A stretch of DNA of 64,000 bases, taken from positions 186,001 to 250,000 of the forward strand of contig JAUZTG010000044.1 of NCBI GenBank assembly GCA_030734395.1. Reading direction: 5' to 3'. Below, piece by piece: positions 10,175-21,815 of this stretch. Position 1 is the stretch's first letter. Every line of letters starts with the position of its first letter. Made by a program: the position numbers and the translations under genes. This DNA is from Sarocladium kiliense (Eukaryota; Ascomycota; Sordariomycetes; Hypocreales; Sarocladiaceae). A model generated the notes under the pieces. That model ran no database searches. It had not been told where the DNA came from and worked only from the letters and a program-made list of their open reading frames with translations.

Positions 10175-10690
10175 ATGCATTCAATGATAGTGATTTCTCG
10201 CCCTTGTTGGCAATGCCGTTGCGCACTCCTGGGTCGAACAGGGGATGCGGATCGCCCTGAATGGCACACTGGTTGGACCAATAGGCTATATGCGTGGGTA
10301 CGTCGGCCGAATGGACCCTGGCTTTGCCGAACCAGCCAATACCTATCTCCTAGCCCCTAATGACGACAAGCGGGAAACATCTTGCTACCAGACGATGCCA
10401 TGTGCGCCACGACACAGAGGACCAGCAATTACAGCACCAAATACCCGATGCTGTCAGCCGCCCCAGGATATTTCATTGCCCTGCGTTACCAAGAGAACGG
10501 CCATGTGTCCCTCCCAGAGGGCGGTCCAAACAAGCCACAGAACTGCGGTACAATATATGTATACGCCACAAGTGACCCATCCAAGGACGAGAAACTCCTC
10601 AGTGTGCATGGTGTCGCAAGGATCCGCCGAGTCCGAAGATGGACCAAGTGCTCATGCGCAACGGACTTGCTATATATCTACAACTAATCC
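10175..10690 (+). pseudogene. Decayed secreted protein gene (DUF7492-like)
   Basis: Three adjacent frames together resemble fungal secreted proteins that I associate with DUF7492. A signal-peptide-like stretch (MHSMIVI in one frame, then LALVGNAVAHSW in another) ends at an Ala-His junction. It is followed by VEQGMRIALNGTLVGP, GYVGRMDPGF, then after a second frame change LLPDDAMC, APGYFIALRYQENGHV and GTIYVYATSDPSKDEKLL. Frames change near 10190 and near 10375, with no plausible intron at either place. After about 10610 the similarity stops and the rest of the expected protein is missing. It is a pseudogene with at least two frameshifts and a lost 3' part. The family name is from memory and not certain. 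Confidence 0.6.
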
Positions 10691-10918
10691 AACTACCACG
10701 CCGTAGCGCCAATCCTTTTCTGGCTGTATGGGCGCAAGCGTCGGGCAGAGAATATATACAAGGGACGCAGCTGATGCCAGCTGCATTGTAGTATTAGAAG
10801 ATAAAGCTGGGTTTTAGTAGTTGTGGAGGGAGCAGGGCGGCAGCATCCAACAAACTCCTTTGCTCCATCTCAGGGTCTTGGCGAGAGTTTGCTCCGCCCT
10901 CAAGCTTATCGGCTACAG

Positions 10919-11509
10919 TCAAGGCTTACACTGCCTCCCTCCTGGGCGTCTCAGCTCCCGTCGTGGCCCATTCCAAACTCTATTAACAATCAGGCCCCCA
11001 ATGGCCGATTCTGCCAACTTTGCTGTACCGTGTTTGCTCGGATCCTTGACTAGAACCGTGTCGATCGACGCAGCTCCCAGTGCCGCCGTCGCCACCCGCG
11101 CTCCCTTCCTGCCTATCCACGAGCCTGGCTCATTTCGAAGGCGGAACGCCTCCACCACACCGGCATCAATCGCTGCCTCTATCGCGTGCTGCCTCTTGCG
11201 CCGCTCTTGCGAAACTCCATCGCAACTTCGACTCCGGATGCGGGTCGGCGAAGAGCTGTACCGACGCCACCTACCGTGGTGGCCATTAGGAGATCCATGC
11301 TCCCTGCCGTGAGAGAGACGGTTCTGCTGGCTAGCAACAGGATGCGCACCACTAGGCCTCAGTCTGAAGGCAGGCTCGAGAGGGCGCACCAGCTCGTGTC
11401 CTATGGAGTGGCGCCGCGAACGCGACTTGTTAGGATCAGATTCATCCGAGTAATCCGCATAACTGGCAGACGGTCGGCTTCTAGCTGTCCGTGACCTTGT
11501 CTCTGTCAT
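10919..11509 (-). CDS. Conserved fungal protein with RS-rich N-terminus
   Basis: A single exon of 196 residues from the ATG at 11509. The first 100 residues are Arg/Ser-rich and probably disordered. The C-terminal 90 residues form a compact Gly/Ala-rich block: RRKRQHAIEAAIDAGVVEAF, then NEPGSWIGRKGARVATAALGAA and SAIGGLIVNRVWNGPR. I recognise this pattern from many uncharacterised filamentous-fungal proteins, where small-residue helices resemble glycine zippers. No catalytic motif is visible. Function unknown; membrane or chromatin association are both possible and unproven. Confidence 0.65.
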   Translation of the reverse strand: MTETRSRTARSRPSASYADYSDESDPNKSRSRRHSIGHELVRPLEPAFRLRPSGAHPVASQQNRLSHGREHGSPNGHHGRWRRYSSSPTRIRSRSCDGVSQERRKRQHAIEAAIDAGVVEAFRLRNEPGSWIGRKGARVATAALGAASIDTVLVKDPSKHGTAKLAESAIGGLIVNRVWNGPRRELRRPGGRQCKP

Positions 11510-12407
11510 GTTGCAATACCAACTGCGAGTACTAGGAAGATAGCTTTAAGTTTGAACACCGGAAGATGAACGTATGAAGGTGAAGGCTAAGTCCCGAATT
11601 CGTTCGTGCTGGCAGGAATGATGACCCCAGCTGGGAGGTTCAGAAGAAGAAGCAGGAGAAGACGTCCACACTTTATTGCCCTCTTCCCGTGCCTTGCTTC
11701 ACTTTTACGTCACTTTTGCGTTCAAGCAACGTCGACTGCGTATGGTCGTGATAGATATGAGCACTCGCGCAACGCCTCCGGAGCATATGCCGCCAAGCCC
11801 TGTACTGTCCTCTCCTCTTAGTCAAGGAAAGGATTGTGCCCTTTCATAATTGGCTCACAGGTGTCAAACCGTATCCTCTTTCCCGTGAACCATAAGCCTT
11901 TCCCCATAATACCATGCTTCGATTTCTCAACAATCCTCTCCCAGGCCAATCGCCGATAACTCCCTCGTTCAAGTGTCTTCCGATGTATGGCATTCTCGAG
12001 TCCCTCTCCGGACTTTTTGCTCCTCGGCAGGTACAGCTTCTAGAGAGCCCTTCAAAAAACACAGCCCTTCACCGACCGCTGCAGAACCGGGTAGCCCGAC
12101 AAGTGACGCAAAGATCGACTCACAGAGATTCAATTCACTACACAACGGAACGTACGCACTCCAAAAAGCCAAACTAGAAACTCTTGCAACGGCACGCACC
12201 TTCCTCGGTTCAAGCTCATTCAACACCGCTGGAACTTCATGGATCGTCCGATTTTCACCACACACCATTATCTACCAACACGACAATCACGGCAATTTCG
12301 AAATAAGCCTGCGAGTAACATCTCCAAGGTATATCACCAGAGAGCCTCGACTCTCGAAAATTCCATCAACCCGAATACACCGAGTCCCATCGTCCACAGC
12401 CACCAAA
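11510..12407. other. Gene-free interval
   Basis: Only motif-less short frames are seen. The interval separates divergent genes (minus start at 11509, plus start at 12408), so it probably holds both promoters. Confidence 0.5.
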
Positions 12408-13505
12408 ATGCCTAGGAGAGTATCACATTCCCGTGCCAGCAAGCCTGACATTTCTGCAACCAAGGCACAGAAGAAGGTGCGCTCAAGTTTTTCTCCCATA
12501 CTTACTCTTAATCTAACCAAATCGTAGTCCGAGCGCTCTCATGAAGAAAACCAGGAGCGTGCATACGTTGCAGCGTCGCGACGTGCCGATCGTAGCATCA
12601 CGGCCCGCATGCAGTCTGCTCGCATGGCCTCGGAAATTCACAAGAAGCGCACCGGCAAGCCCTTCCGCTTAACCGAGGACATCGTAATTCAGGAGGAGAT
12701 GTACGAGGAGGAAGACGATGACTTCCCTCGCTCGTACAGGCTGCTCGGCCCGCACATGCAGACTGGTAGCGCTGAGATGAACTCCCGTCCTGAGACATTC
12801 CTGACCAACAAGATCGCCATGTCGCAGTACGTCGCCCGCGGAGGCGAAAGATGGGAGAATCTAATCAACAAGCTCTTTGCTGCGAGGTTCCCCGACCTGG
12901 ACGCACAGGCAAAGGCACTTTACCAGCGCTTCTCCAACCCCAACTACGACAGCGGTGCCACGCAACATCGCGAGACACCAGAAGCTCTCAACGCAAATGT
13001 GAGCCACCCGCAGAGCCCACCGTCTCCCGTGTCGCCAACCTTCCAACACCTCCAGGCTCCGATCGCCTACCAGCGGAACGACAGCGCCACCTCCGACCTT
13101 CCCCGCCCCTTGACTCCTGGCTCGCCAACCTCCCATACCACCTCCAGCTTCAGCGTCCCCAGCTCTATGGACTTTGGCAGAAGGGCCTCGGCTTTCACAA
13201 CTGACCTTCCCCACGAGGCGCGGATGATGTTCGTCGCTATCGCACCCACGGCCCAAGACCTGTACGGTCAGGCATCCATGTTTGACCTTGCTCTGAGTAG
13301 GGACTGGATGACCGGCGCACAGCAGCCAAGGTACTCTGACCCCAAGTTGGAGCGGAACGATACATCGACGTTCGACGCTGCGAATGCGATGCAGAGACCG
13401 TCTTTGCACTGGGACCCAACCCTGTCAGGCAACGCACAGGCGAACGATGATGAATGGAACGACTTCATCAACGAGCAGGCCTGGGATGAGACCCAGGTTC
13501 AGTAA
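12408..13505 (+). CDS. Conserved fungal protein, unknown function
   Basis: Exons 12408-12476 and 12528-13505 give 348 residues. The 51-nt intron has gtgcgc...cgtag ends and keeps frame. The N-terminus is basic (MPRRVSHSRAS). After the splice comes a conserved-looking block SERSHEENQERAYVAASRR followed by ARMQSARMASEIHKKRTGKPF and an acidic run EEMYEEEDDDFP. The middle is Ser/Pro-rich and probably disordered. The C-terminus ends with acidic-aromatic DDEWNDFINEQAWDE, which resembles a short interaction or activation segment. No DNA-binding or catalytic domain is visible. I recognise the N-terminal block as common in Pezizomycotina but know no function. Confidence 0.75.
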
Positions 13506-14240
13506 TCCAGATTGATTTGCTGGATAGCGACGATGTTTGGAACACAAAACGATACCCATGAACAACACCATGAAAGCTAAAGCTCCGCTCAGCCTCCATC
13601 ATTGCATTCCTCTCAAAAGTAGTTTTTTTTTCTTTATACACTAGATATCGGCATTATTTATCTCTCGGGCAGCTTCAGAATGTCCGTCCAACTCAATTCC
13701 TCCCTATGATGGATAATGTAAGAGTAGCGTGATTGAACTCCCATGCCCACATATATCTTACAAGCTGGGCTTAGAGATATGCGATGATGATATAGTGGCG
13801 ACATTGGTGGCTAATCTAACGATCTAATAGTTACAGAGGGCGTACAGTATTGCGGCCCAGAAGTATGGTGTATCGCAATGGTGTCAGTATTGCAGCATTA
13901 TGATTGGCGGTATTGCAGGCATTGGGACCTTCACTCCGGCTAATCCCAAACCCGCCATCATCGCGATCTCCTGCATGTCATTATTTCATCATTAACGATG
14001 TCCCACCTGGTTCATCTTGATAAGACCTTTACTATAGGATGAAAACGGAGTGGGAGCTCTTTTTCCGCATAGCGGCGACGGCATAAGAATCCAGACCAGT
14101 ATATTCGTCGTCATTGATACTTCCCTCTCGCACGATGAAAATTATTGAGCGCAGGGCATTTAAACTTTTTACCTCTTTTCAGCTTTCTAGCATTTACAAG
14201 AAGTATCCTACCAAGATTCAGGAGCAGAGCCAGTAACAGG
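13506..14240. other. Gene-free interval
   Basis: No motif-bearing ORF. A run of T near 13621 and AT-rich sequence follow the upstream gene. Confidence 0.5.
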
Positions 14241-15785
14241 ATGGATATCAACGAGGTAATCTGAATTAACCGAGACTTATTTCGGTCACTAACGAGGTCC
14301 AATCAGATCGGAATGATCGGTGTTGGCAACATGGGCGCCATGATGTCCCTGTTGCTAGCCGAGTATGGTATTATTGTCTATCACTACGACACCTCCTTGA
14401 AAAATTCGGAAGCCCTTGGATTTCACGCAAGACAACATGGACTTCATGATAGAATCCACAGCCGGACTACTCACGAGTCACTTTGCGGTTCTCTGAGCTC
14501 ACCGCGAGTTATCATATTCAGTATTCCGCATGGAAGTGCAGGGGATCAGACTATCGACGCCCTGAAGCCGTGGCTATCAGCAGGAGATATTATTATCGAT
14601 GCATCGAACGAGCACTGGGAAGCAACTGAGCGGCGTCAAAGAAGGCTTAAACCCGATTCGATTGAGTACGTTGGCATGGGGGTCTCAGGCGGCTACCAGT
14701 CAGCGCGCCACGGGCCATCGCTTTGCCCCGGCGGAGCTCCAGAAGCACTGGAAAAATTGTTCCCTTTCCTTCAGACTATCGCGGCGCGGGATAACAATGG
14801 TCGACCTTGTGTCGCCAAAGTCGGGCCTGGGGGCTGTGGTCACTATATCAAAATGGTCCATAACGGCATCGAACAGGGAATGATGGGTGCCTTGTGCGAA
14901 GTGTGGGGGATCTTAATACATGGCTTGGGTATGTCGTATGAGGAGATCAGCGGCGTATTCAAAGCTTGGGACGACAAGGGTCCACTGAGGGCGAACTTCC
15001 TCATCAGCATCGGCGCTGATGTGTGCAAAGCCAAGGATCCTGATGACGGCTCCTATATTGTAGATCAGGTCCGCGATAAAGTGGTCCAGGATTACGATGA
15101 CACTGAAGGCACTGGCACTTGGACTTGCGAAGAAGGGGCTCGTCTTCACGTGCCTATACCAGTCATTGCAGCTTCGCATTTCTTCCGCCTCGCTTCAGCC
15201 GATGCAAGACAGCGTGACAGTATCTCGCGGAGTATGGGGGACTTCCGGCCACAGAATTGCAACATCAATGACAGGAACAGCTTCCTCGAGGACCTTCAAA
15301 ATGCAACCTACGCAGCCTTTCTCGCTTCCTTTATTCAAGGCCTACATCTCATTTCCGCGGCAAATGAAAAGCATGGATGGCACCTGGACTTCTGCGCCGT
15401 TCTTCAGATCTGGCGCGATGGATCGATTATCCAGTCCGACGACATTGTTGATCTTCTCGAAGCAGTCTATCGATCTGCAGGGCATGATGAGAATAATCTC
15501 CTCAGCCACGAACTAGTCTCGCGGGTCTTTGCTGACGCGTTGCCAAGTCTAAAAAATACCGTCGCGAAGGCAGTAGAGTCAGATGCCTACGTCCCTGCCC
15601 TAGCAGCCACTTTAGAGTATCTCAAGTACTCTGGAGCCACGAACTTACCAACATCATTTCAGGAAGCTCAACTTGATTATTTTGGGGAGCACATGTATGA
15701 TCTCAAGAGCCAAGGACCAGGGATGCCAGTGACTGGCAAGCATCATTTTGAATGGAAGCCAGCACGGGGCATCTTTGGAACCTAA
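14241..15785 (+). CDS. 6-phosphogluconate dehydrogenase (decarboxylating), divergent paralogue
   Basis: A 15-nt first exon (14241-14255, MDINE) and a second exon 14307-15785 give 497 residues, the normal size of the enzyme. It oxidises and decarboxylates 6-phosphogluconate to ribulose 5-phosphate with NADP+. Seen: the Rossmann motif G-V-G-N-M-G (residues 10-15), the substrate loop GVSGG (about 130-134) with ARHGPSLCPGG, and the catalytic block HYIKMVHNGIEQG, where Lys187 and Asn191 fit the catalytic residues. The usual GEEGAR after GVSG is altered to GYQSAR, and ASNEHW replaces the common GGNS-type loop. It is therefore a divergent member, probably a second copy beside a housekeeping gene elsewhere. 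Its product feeds xylulose 5-phosphate, the substrate of the phosphoketolase 5 kb upstream. Confidence 0.88.
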
Positions 15786-17199
15786 AAAGAGTCGCCTACT
15801 TGGGGTGAGATAACGGAATAATCGATTAGAGCACAGGATGGTGGATTGAAAGCCTGACCCGGTTCCACAGAATTAACATGATATTTATATGTTTAGAGCG
15901 CCAGACTACTACTCAATACTGTCGCCAAGTAGTTCTAAAACCCTTCTTTGACGCCCGACTGCGCTGCGTGAAGTGGATAAGGTATATTGCGTTGTAGTTT
16001 GCAGGACTTGACAAAAACTCTCAACAATACTCTGCTTCACAAAGTCACTACTTAAAAACACTAAGGACAGAGTAGAGCAGTAACCTTGCCTGTCATTTAT
16101 CTGAGCCCACGTTTACCTCTAGCTCCAGAAGACCGCAACAGAAGAGCGGAACAGAAGACAGCGACAGAAGAGCGGTACAGGACAGTGTGAGAGAAGAGCG
16201 CGACAAAGACCAAGCAAAACAACCGTGAGAACGGGGTAAGCGAGCTGATGTAACGTGCGCATGGTTCCTTACTGGGCGCGGGCACACTCGACTCTGCTTG
16301 GTACAAGAGGACAAACAGACGGAGTGCGGCGCGACTAGGAGTGGGGTATTATCGAAGGGTGGCAGGAGAAACAGGAAGTACGGCTTAGCTCGAAACTATA
16401 GCAGCCACAACGGCATTTACATAGAGCGCAATAAGAAAGCATGTGCTTCGAGGCCGAACAGACAGGGTGCTACCTCCCCACGAAAGTGTGTTCTGAGTTT
16501 ACCAAACCATAAGCGACACTGAAAGGCAGTGTGGCATTGGTGAGTGCACCTGCGCACTTCACTTTCACGGGCTATTTCGCTGAAAACGAAATTTAGCAAT
16601 AAGGCATCTTCACGGTGGCACGGGGCATCAGGGCCGCTACTTCGACGCTACCGCCCAACGGGTCCGACGACGGGGACCTCGTCAGCAACGAGACATGTCG
16701 CTACCCGAAGCGCTCAAAGACGTCGTTCGGCAAGGTCCTTCGCCTAATGAACTTCATACATCTTACGTACCCCGCTCGAGTTCAAGGACTGCCGCTACTA
16801 GGCCTCCCCATGTACTCCCGAGGATGAGCCTAACCTCTCGTCATCGGGAGAGGCTAGTGAATGGCGTCGCGGCAGGAAGCTGGCATACCAACCCACTCTG
16901 AGCTTAATGCATGCCAGCCCTTTATTTCACATGTCGCTCCTCGAATGACCGTCTTCGTCAAATATACCAAATTCGCAAAACCTGTGCAGGATGGTGTGCA
17001 CCAATGTTCCGAAACGAAAGCATCCTGACGCAGGTGATCATTTCCGGTGCTGTGCGCATTCCATCTAAGTACCCATTCAGCATTCAAATATCTCAACAAA
17101 CACTAAAATCCAATGCCAGCCATAGGCGCTTAGGTGTGGCCGATGCATCTCGACAATGAGGAAAAGGCTAGCCACAAGAGCCCAGACCCGGCCGTCACC
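15786..17199. other. Gene-free interval
   Basis: Only short frames without motifs on both strands. Nothing supported. Confidence 0.5.
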
Positions 17200-17530
17200 A
17201 TGAAGTCGAAGTCGTGAGTCAGCATTACACTCACGACGGGACTTTTCTAATCTCGTTATAGCCCATTTGTCGGAGCAATTCGAACGATATCGTTCGCGGA
17301 CTCGACGCAATACCATGTTCATTGTGAGGTCTTGTCAAAATATGAGAAGCTCGACGCATGCTATAACACATGGAGAGGATGAATCAATCTTGTGGACGTT
17401 CCTGACCATGTTAGTCGCACCCTTATGCACTTCCTCTACTCCGGCACTATCAAACATCTTGAGGGACTTGACGCCAACCTCCAAGTTCATATCATATTGC
17501 ATCGGAGCCGACGCAACTCGAGGCCTGCAT
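17200..17530 (+). pseudogene. BTB/POZ-domain protein, broken
   Basis: Exon 1 (17200-17213) is followed by an intron with gtgagt...tatag ends (17214-17261). The second exon then reads PFVGAIRTISFADSTQYHVH, CEVLSKYEKLDACYNTW, which is the start of a fungal BTB domain. A TGA stop at 17380-17382 interrupts it. The same frame then continues with INLVDVPDHVSRTLMHFLYSG, the second half of the domain. The intact splice sites and the continued frame after the stop point to one recent nonsense change; homology fades after about 17500. BTB domains mediate protein-protein contacts, often with Cullin-3; this copy is unlikely to be functional unless the stop is read through. Confidence 0.65.
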
Positions 17531-18199
17531 GGCACATGTTGGCCGCAGGGCAGGTCAGGGCAGGGCAGACCTGTCTTGTCTCCGCGCCATGACTTTAGCT
17601 CTCGCCCTCTACACCGTTCTCGCGAGTTTCTTCATAGTAATACATACAATGCTCTCACAAAGGGGTCACTTCAGGATCATGATCCACTGGTTCGCAATTT
17701 CGTACTGAATATGACGAAAAAAAGAGGAGGGTGCCCAGAGAGCCAAGACCGACCTTGGGCCAGTACTAGCGCCTTCGCCGGGGCATTGGCGGCGGAAGAG
17801 GGGCGAAAGAGAAGTCTGGGGGGGCAGAAAGCTTGATCGAGGTTCATGACTGATAAGAGCAGCGCAGAAGCACACATTGTGTGTATGACAGAACATCACT
17901 GACTCTGTCCATCGCGAGTGCTCGATTTTGCTGGCTGAGAAAAATTAAAGTTCGGCAGCGTTGCAATCATGACACAAGATGGCATAACGGAAAAGGGCTG
18001 GTTGATGGAAGCGAGGGTGAGGCCTCGCTTGGAATGCCACCCACTACAATCAATGCATTGGATAGGCTTTTCCTGATCATATCTAACCCTCCAAACGGTT
18101 TCGAGTGTAGGAAGTCGGCCGCCTTCGTCGCTGGTCATGTCTGTGGTGTGATTTCTGGGCTAAATGCAATGCGAGCATGCGATGACAGTCAGAGAACTA
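17531..18199. other. Gene-free interval
   Basis: No motif-bearing ORF on either strand. Confidence 0.45.
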
Positions 18200-18699
18200 G
18201 CCAAGGAACCATGCCAAGGCTAGTAGTGCCAATCGGGGTGACGACATTTGCCAAGAGGGTGCCAAAGCTGTGTGGCCAAGAGTATGGGCGGTTTCTTGTC
18301 GAGGTTCTTGGTGATGGAGCGAGAGGCAGTGGTTGTGCCAGCCCAAGCCTGGGGTAGGCCAAGCAGCTCCCAGTCATCTGGGCTGGATCCCTTGGATGAT
18401 GCAATACACCCGTGTCAATGCACAAATTGATCAATCAGTCAAGCAAAGAGTGAGTAGAACCGAGGAGAAGAAAACAAAGCGATGGGAAATCATGACTCGG
18501 CTCGGGGTCGTGCAACTATCCGTCAAGGATGCCCATCACCATTTTTGTTCAGTGGCTCAGGCGACTTTACTTGCTGCTGGGACTTCCGGCAAAACCGCCC
18601 TGACACAGCAGGTGGTGGCTACTGTCAGGTGCGCTTCGCCCGTCAGCCAATCAACGACGGCACAGCCGAGGCGATGCCCAGTCCGCCAAGACCGCCAAG
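18200..18699 (+). promoter_or_regulatory. Cluster of seven GCCAAG (PacC consensus) sites upstream of pacC
   Basis: The hexamer GCCAAG, which fits the PacC/Rim101 consensus 5'-GCCARG-3', occurs on the plus strand at 18200, 18213, 18250, 18275, 18358, 18685 and 18694. The last two are 9 bp apart. I saw no reverse-strand copy in the same stretch. A CCAAT box lies at 18647-18651. The cluster ends about 390 bp before the pacC start codon, which suggests autoregulation. That is inference from site density. Confidence 0.6.
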
Positions 18700-19086
18700 A
18701 CTTCCCGCTCGCCCTCGATCCAAGGGCATCCTGTGCCCCATCCCATCATCTGGTTTGCTCTGCTTTGGCACCACTCCGGTTGTGCAATCATGGCGCACCG
18801 CCTTCCTCTCGTCTCCCCTTGCCTCTCTTCTTCCGATGGACCCTTTCCGGGGCACACACGAGCGAAAGGGGCCCGGCTTTCTTATTCTTACTTAGTCCCT
18901 GGATGACTCCACGTCCCGGATCGCATTCTCTGCTTCTTCTTCCCTCTCCATCATCTGCTCTTTGTTTGCCTACGGTCTTTTCCGGAACTTGACTTGACTT
19001 GATTTCCACCTAGTCCAAGTCTTCAAACTAAATATAGATATCCTAGACGCCCGCTGTCTTGTCGACGGCACGCATCTTCGCTCACC

Positions 19087-21088
19087 ATGGCGGCTGCCAC
19101 GCCTGATAACCAGGCTTCTTCCAGCTCTAGCAACAGCAACCTCTCCAAGTCCACAACTCTGGCCTCTTCCAGCACAACCTCCAACGCGCCCAGCTCAACC
19201 GCTGCTGAGGAGCCCCTGATTTGCCGCTGGAGCCACTGCAACCAGAAGTTTCCCACACCAGAGACGCTCTATGTAAGTGACCATGGTTAATAACGCTCTA
19301 ACAGGAATGAAAGTATCAGTCACTGACCCGCCTCTCCAGCAGCACATCTGTGAACACCATGTTGGGCGCAAGAGTACAAAAAACCTGAACCTCACCTGCC
19401 AGTGGAACTCCTGCCGGACCACCACCGTCAAGCGCGATCACATGACCTCTCACATTCGCGTCCACGTTCCGCTCAAGCCTCATAAGTGCGAGTGCTGCGG
19501 CAAGTCCTTCAAGCGCCCCCAGGATCTCAAGAAGCATGTCAAGGTAAGCTCCCATGCACCAACACACCTATCTTTGGACATTTGACGGACACGTTTCGCG
19601 TAGACACATGCCGATGACTCCGTTCTTGTGCACCCGCGCCAGGATCCCGGTGGTATGAACTACCGCTCTCAGCCCAACGGTATGTCTCCGTAGGCTTCTT
19701 TCCACTCTCTCCTCTCAAGTTCGATGTGTGTAACAAAGACAGGTCTGCCTAGCTACTACGACCACAACGGTCAGGTGCGCACTAGTGCGGCCGCCTTCCC
19801 TCAACAGAGAGGTCACCCAGGCAACTACTACGCACCTCAGCCGTCAACTAACTACGGCCTCTACTTCAACCAACCGCCCATAGACAACCCGCGTACCGAG
19901 CATTTGGGATACAGTGCCGCTGGTGGCTACGACCGTAAGCGTACCTTCGACATGGTTGATTACTTTCTCAGCAGGGCCAAGCACCGGCAGATTGACCCGT
20001 CTTCCTACGCCGAGATTGACCGATCCCTGCTGCCTCTTCACGGTTCCCTGTTGACCCCTAATGGTCCCATGGGCGCCGCTGAAGCCCAGTACATGCCGCA
20101 GCAGTCCGCTGGCCCCGGCGTAATGCACGCTGCAGCCGCTCCGAGCCACAACGACCCGCTCTCCCATAAGTACTACCTACCCCTGCCCAACGGCCGCACG
20201 CAGAAGGATCTCGCCCAGATCGACACAATGCTCGGTCAGATGCAGGACACCATCTACGACAATGCAAGCCACGCCACCGCCGGCGTTCAGACTCACGACG
20301 GAGGCTACTCCGGCTGCCGACACAGCCCTTCACCGCCAATGAACCCCCGTGGTCCCACCCTCCACGGCGGCCTCCCCGTTGACGCCGAGGGCTACCAGCC
20401 CATCTCCACCGCCCGCATGCCGTCACCCCTGACTGCCATCTCCTCTACCGGCACCCCAGCCGCCACTCCTCCTTCCAGCGCTCTGTCGTCCACCTCTGGT
20501 CAGTCGCCTAGCCCGTCCTCGTCCGGCACGTCCCCGCAGTCGCGCCACAGCCAGACCAACTCTTCGGTCATGTATCCTAGCTTGCCTACCAGCCTCCCTG
20601 CTGTGAGCCAGGTCTTCGGCCAGTCCACAACCACCACTCTCGGCCCCAACTTCGACAGCAATGAGCGTCGCCGCTACTCTGGTGGCATGCTCCAGCGCGC
20701 TCGCGGTGCCGCTTCCCGCCCAGAGCCTCTCACCTCGATACCCCGTGCGTCCGAGTCTGGCCCTGCCTCTGTCGGCTCCCCCTCTTCTGAGTCAGATATG
20801 AGCGAGTCTGCTCGTGAGCGCGCGGAGCAGCATGACCGCTGCCTCGAGAACTTGCGAGTCATCAAGACTCTGCGAGAGTACGTTCGCGGCCGTCTTGAGC
20901 GCCGTGAGTTCAACGAGGAGCCCAGCAGCAGCGAGGGTCGTAGGTCCCCACGTGGTCCCCCACCTGAGGCTATGGATGTCGATGCCAAGAGCCCGGCGCC
21001 CCAGAACAAGGAGCTGCCGGATGCATCGTCTCTTTACCCCATCCTCCGCATGCCCCCCGAAGGCATAAGGTTGGGGGCTCGACAATGA
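19087..21088 (+). CDS. pacC: PacC, pH-responsive zinc-finger transcription factor
   Basis: Exons 19087-19272, 19340-19543, 19604-19679 and 19743-21088 give 603 residues. Three C2H2 fingers span about residues 46-130. Finger 1 starts CRWSHC (Cys46, Cys51) and continues HICEHHVGRKST; then come LTCQWNSC with KRDHMTSHIRVH, and [29 protein letters not shown]. This set is diagnostic of PacC/Rim101. Downstream are RKRTFDMVDYFLSRAKHRQIDP and YYLPLPN, both typical of the family, then the Ser/Thr/Pro-rich region with MPSPLTAISSTGTPAATPPSS. In the known pathway, ambient alkaline pH triggers two-step proteolysis, after which the short form enters the nucleus and binds GCCARG. The start has a good context (CACCATGG). 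Residue 63 is Gln where Glu is usual. Confidence 0.96.
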
Positions 21089-21155
21089 TGCTCTCGACTC
21101 TGTGTATTGCTTACGGCCGCGTTAGGTGTTATGACTGGACTCTAAAAGGGATTTT

Positions 21156-21815
21156 ATGAAATGCATGGAATGGAAACAGATGGATTTATCAAGGGTAATG
21201 GCAAATGGAATCGGGATCGCCGGTCAACTGCCTTACATCAAGGAGTTGCTCTCGTCATACTACGAGTGCAACGCCAAAGCTCGCCGAGTCGCACTGTTCT
21301 GGGAGCTAGACGCGGAAGGTATGTCTTATTTCACCAGGCCCGCGGCATTGCTAACCATGCAAAGTACATCGATGGTGGGTACGAGACTGGATGGACGAGT
21401 TGCTCACAGCAGACGCCGATCATGTAAGTTCCTGCCGCTGCCGGGTTGCCAATCACTAACGGTCGTAGTTTCTCGACTTGAAGCTCTTCATACGAGGCCA
21501 GTACTTATCTGAGACAGCCGTGGAAGACAGGGTCCAGAAGCTAGGGTCGCATGATCGTATAGAGCTGCACTATGAAGCAATGCGCCCAAATTTGATGATC
21601 CAATCCGAGCTTCGGAAGCGCAAAGGGAAGACGCTCATAGCGCGTAAGCATAGTACCTAGGCTCTGAATCACCATGAAAGCTAACAAAGGCAGTCTGTAC
21701 TGACTCGGAGACAACGCGAGCCATCACAGAAGGCATCGGGGAAGAGTTTTGTGATACGGATATATATGTGGAGAGGCTGGACTTTTCTCCTGGTCGCCGG
21801 GCGACGAAAAATTAG
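21156..21815 (+). pseudogene. Ferric reductase (FRE/NOX family), NAD-binding C-terminal fragment
   Basis: Four exons (21156-21318, 21365-21423, 21469-21643, 21694-21815) keep frame and give 172 residues from the ATG at 21156. The sequence reads NGIGIAGQLPYIKELL, then LFWELDAEGVHRWWVRDWMDELL, FLDLKLFIRGQYLSE and ALCTDSE, ending DIYVERLDFSPGRR. This is the NAD(P)H-binding half of fungal ferric-chelate reductases. The haem-binding membrane helices and FAD domain that should precede it are missing; only about 70 bp separates it from the pacC stop codon. Splice sites and frame are intact, so truncation is recent, or the piece is kept as a small protein. A working reductase is excluded. Confidence 0.65.
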
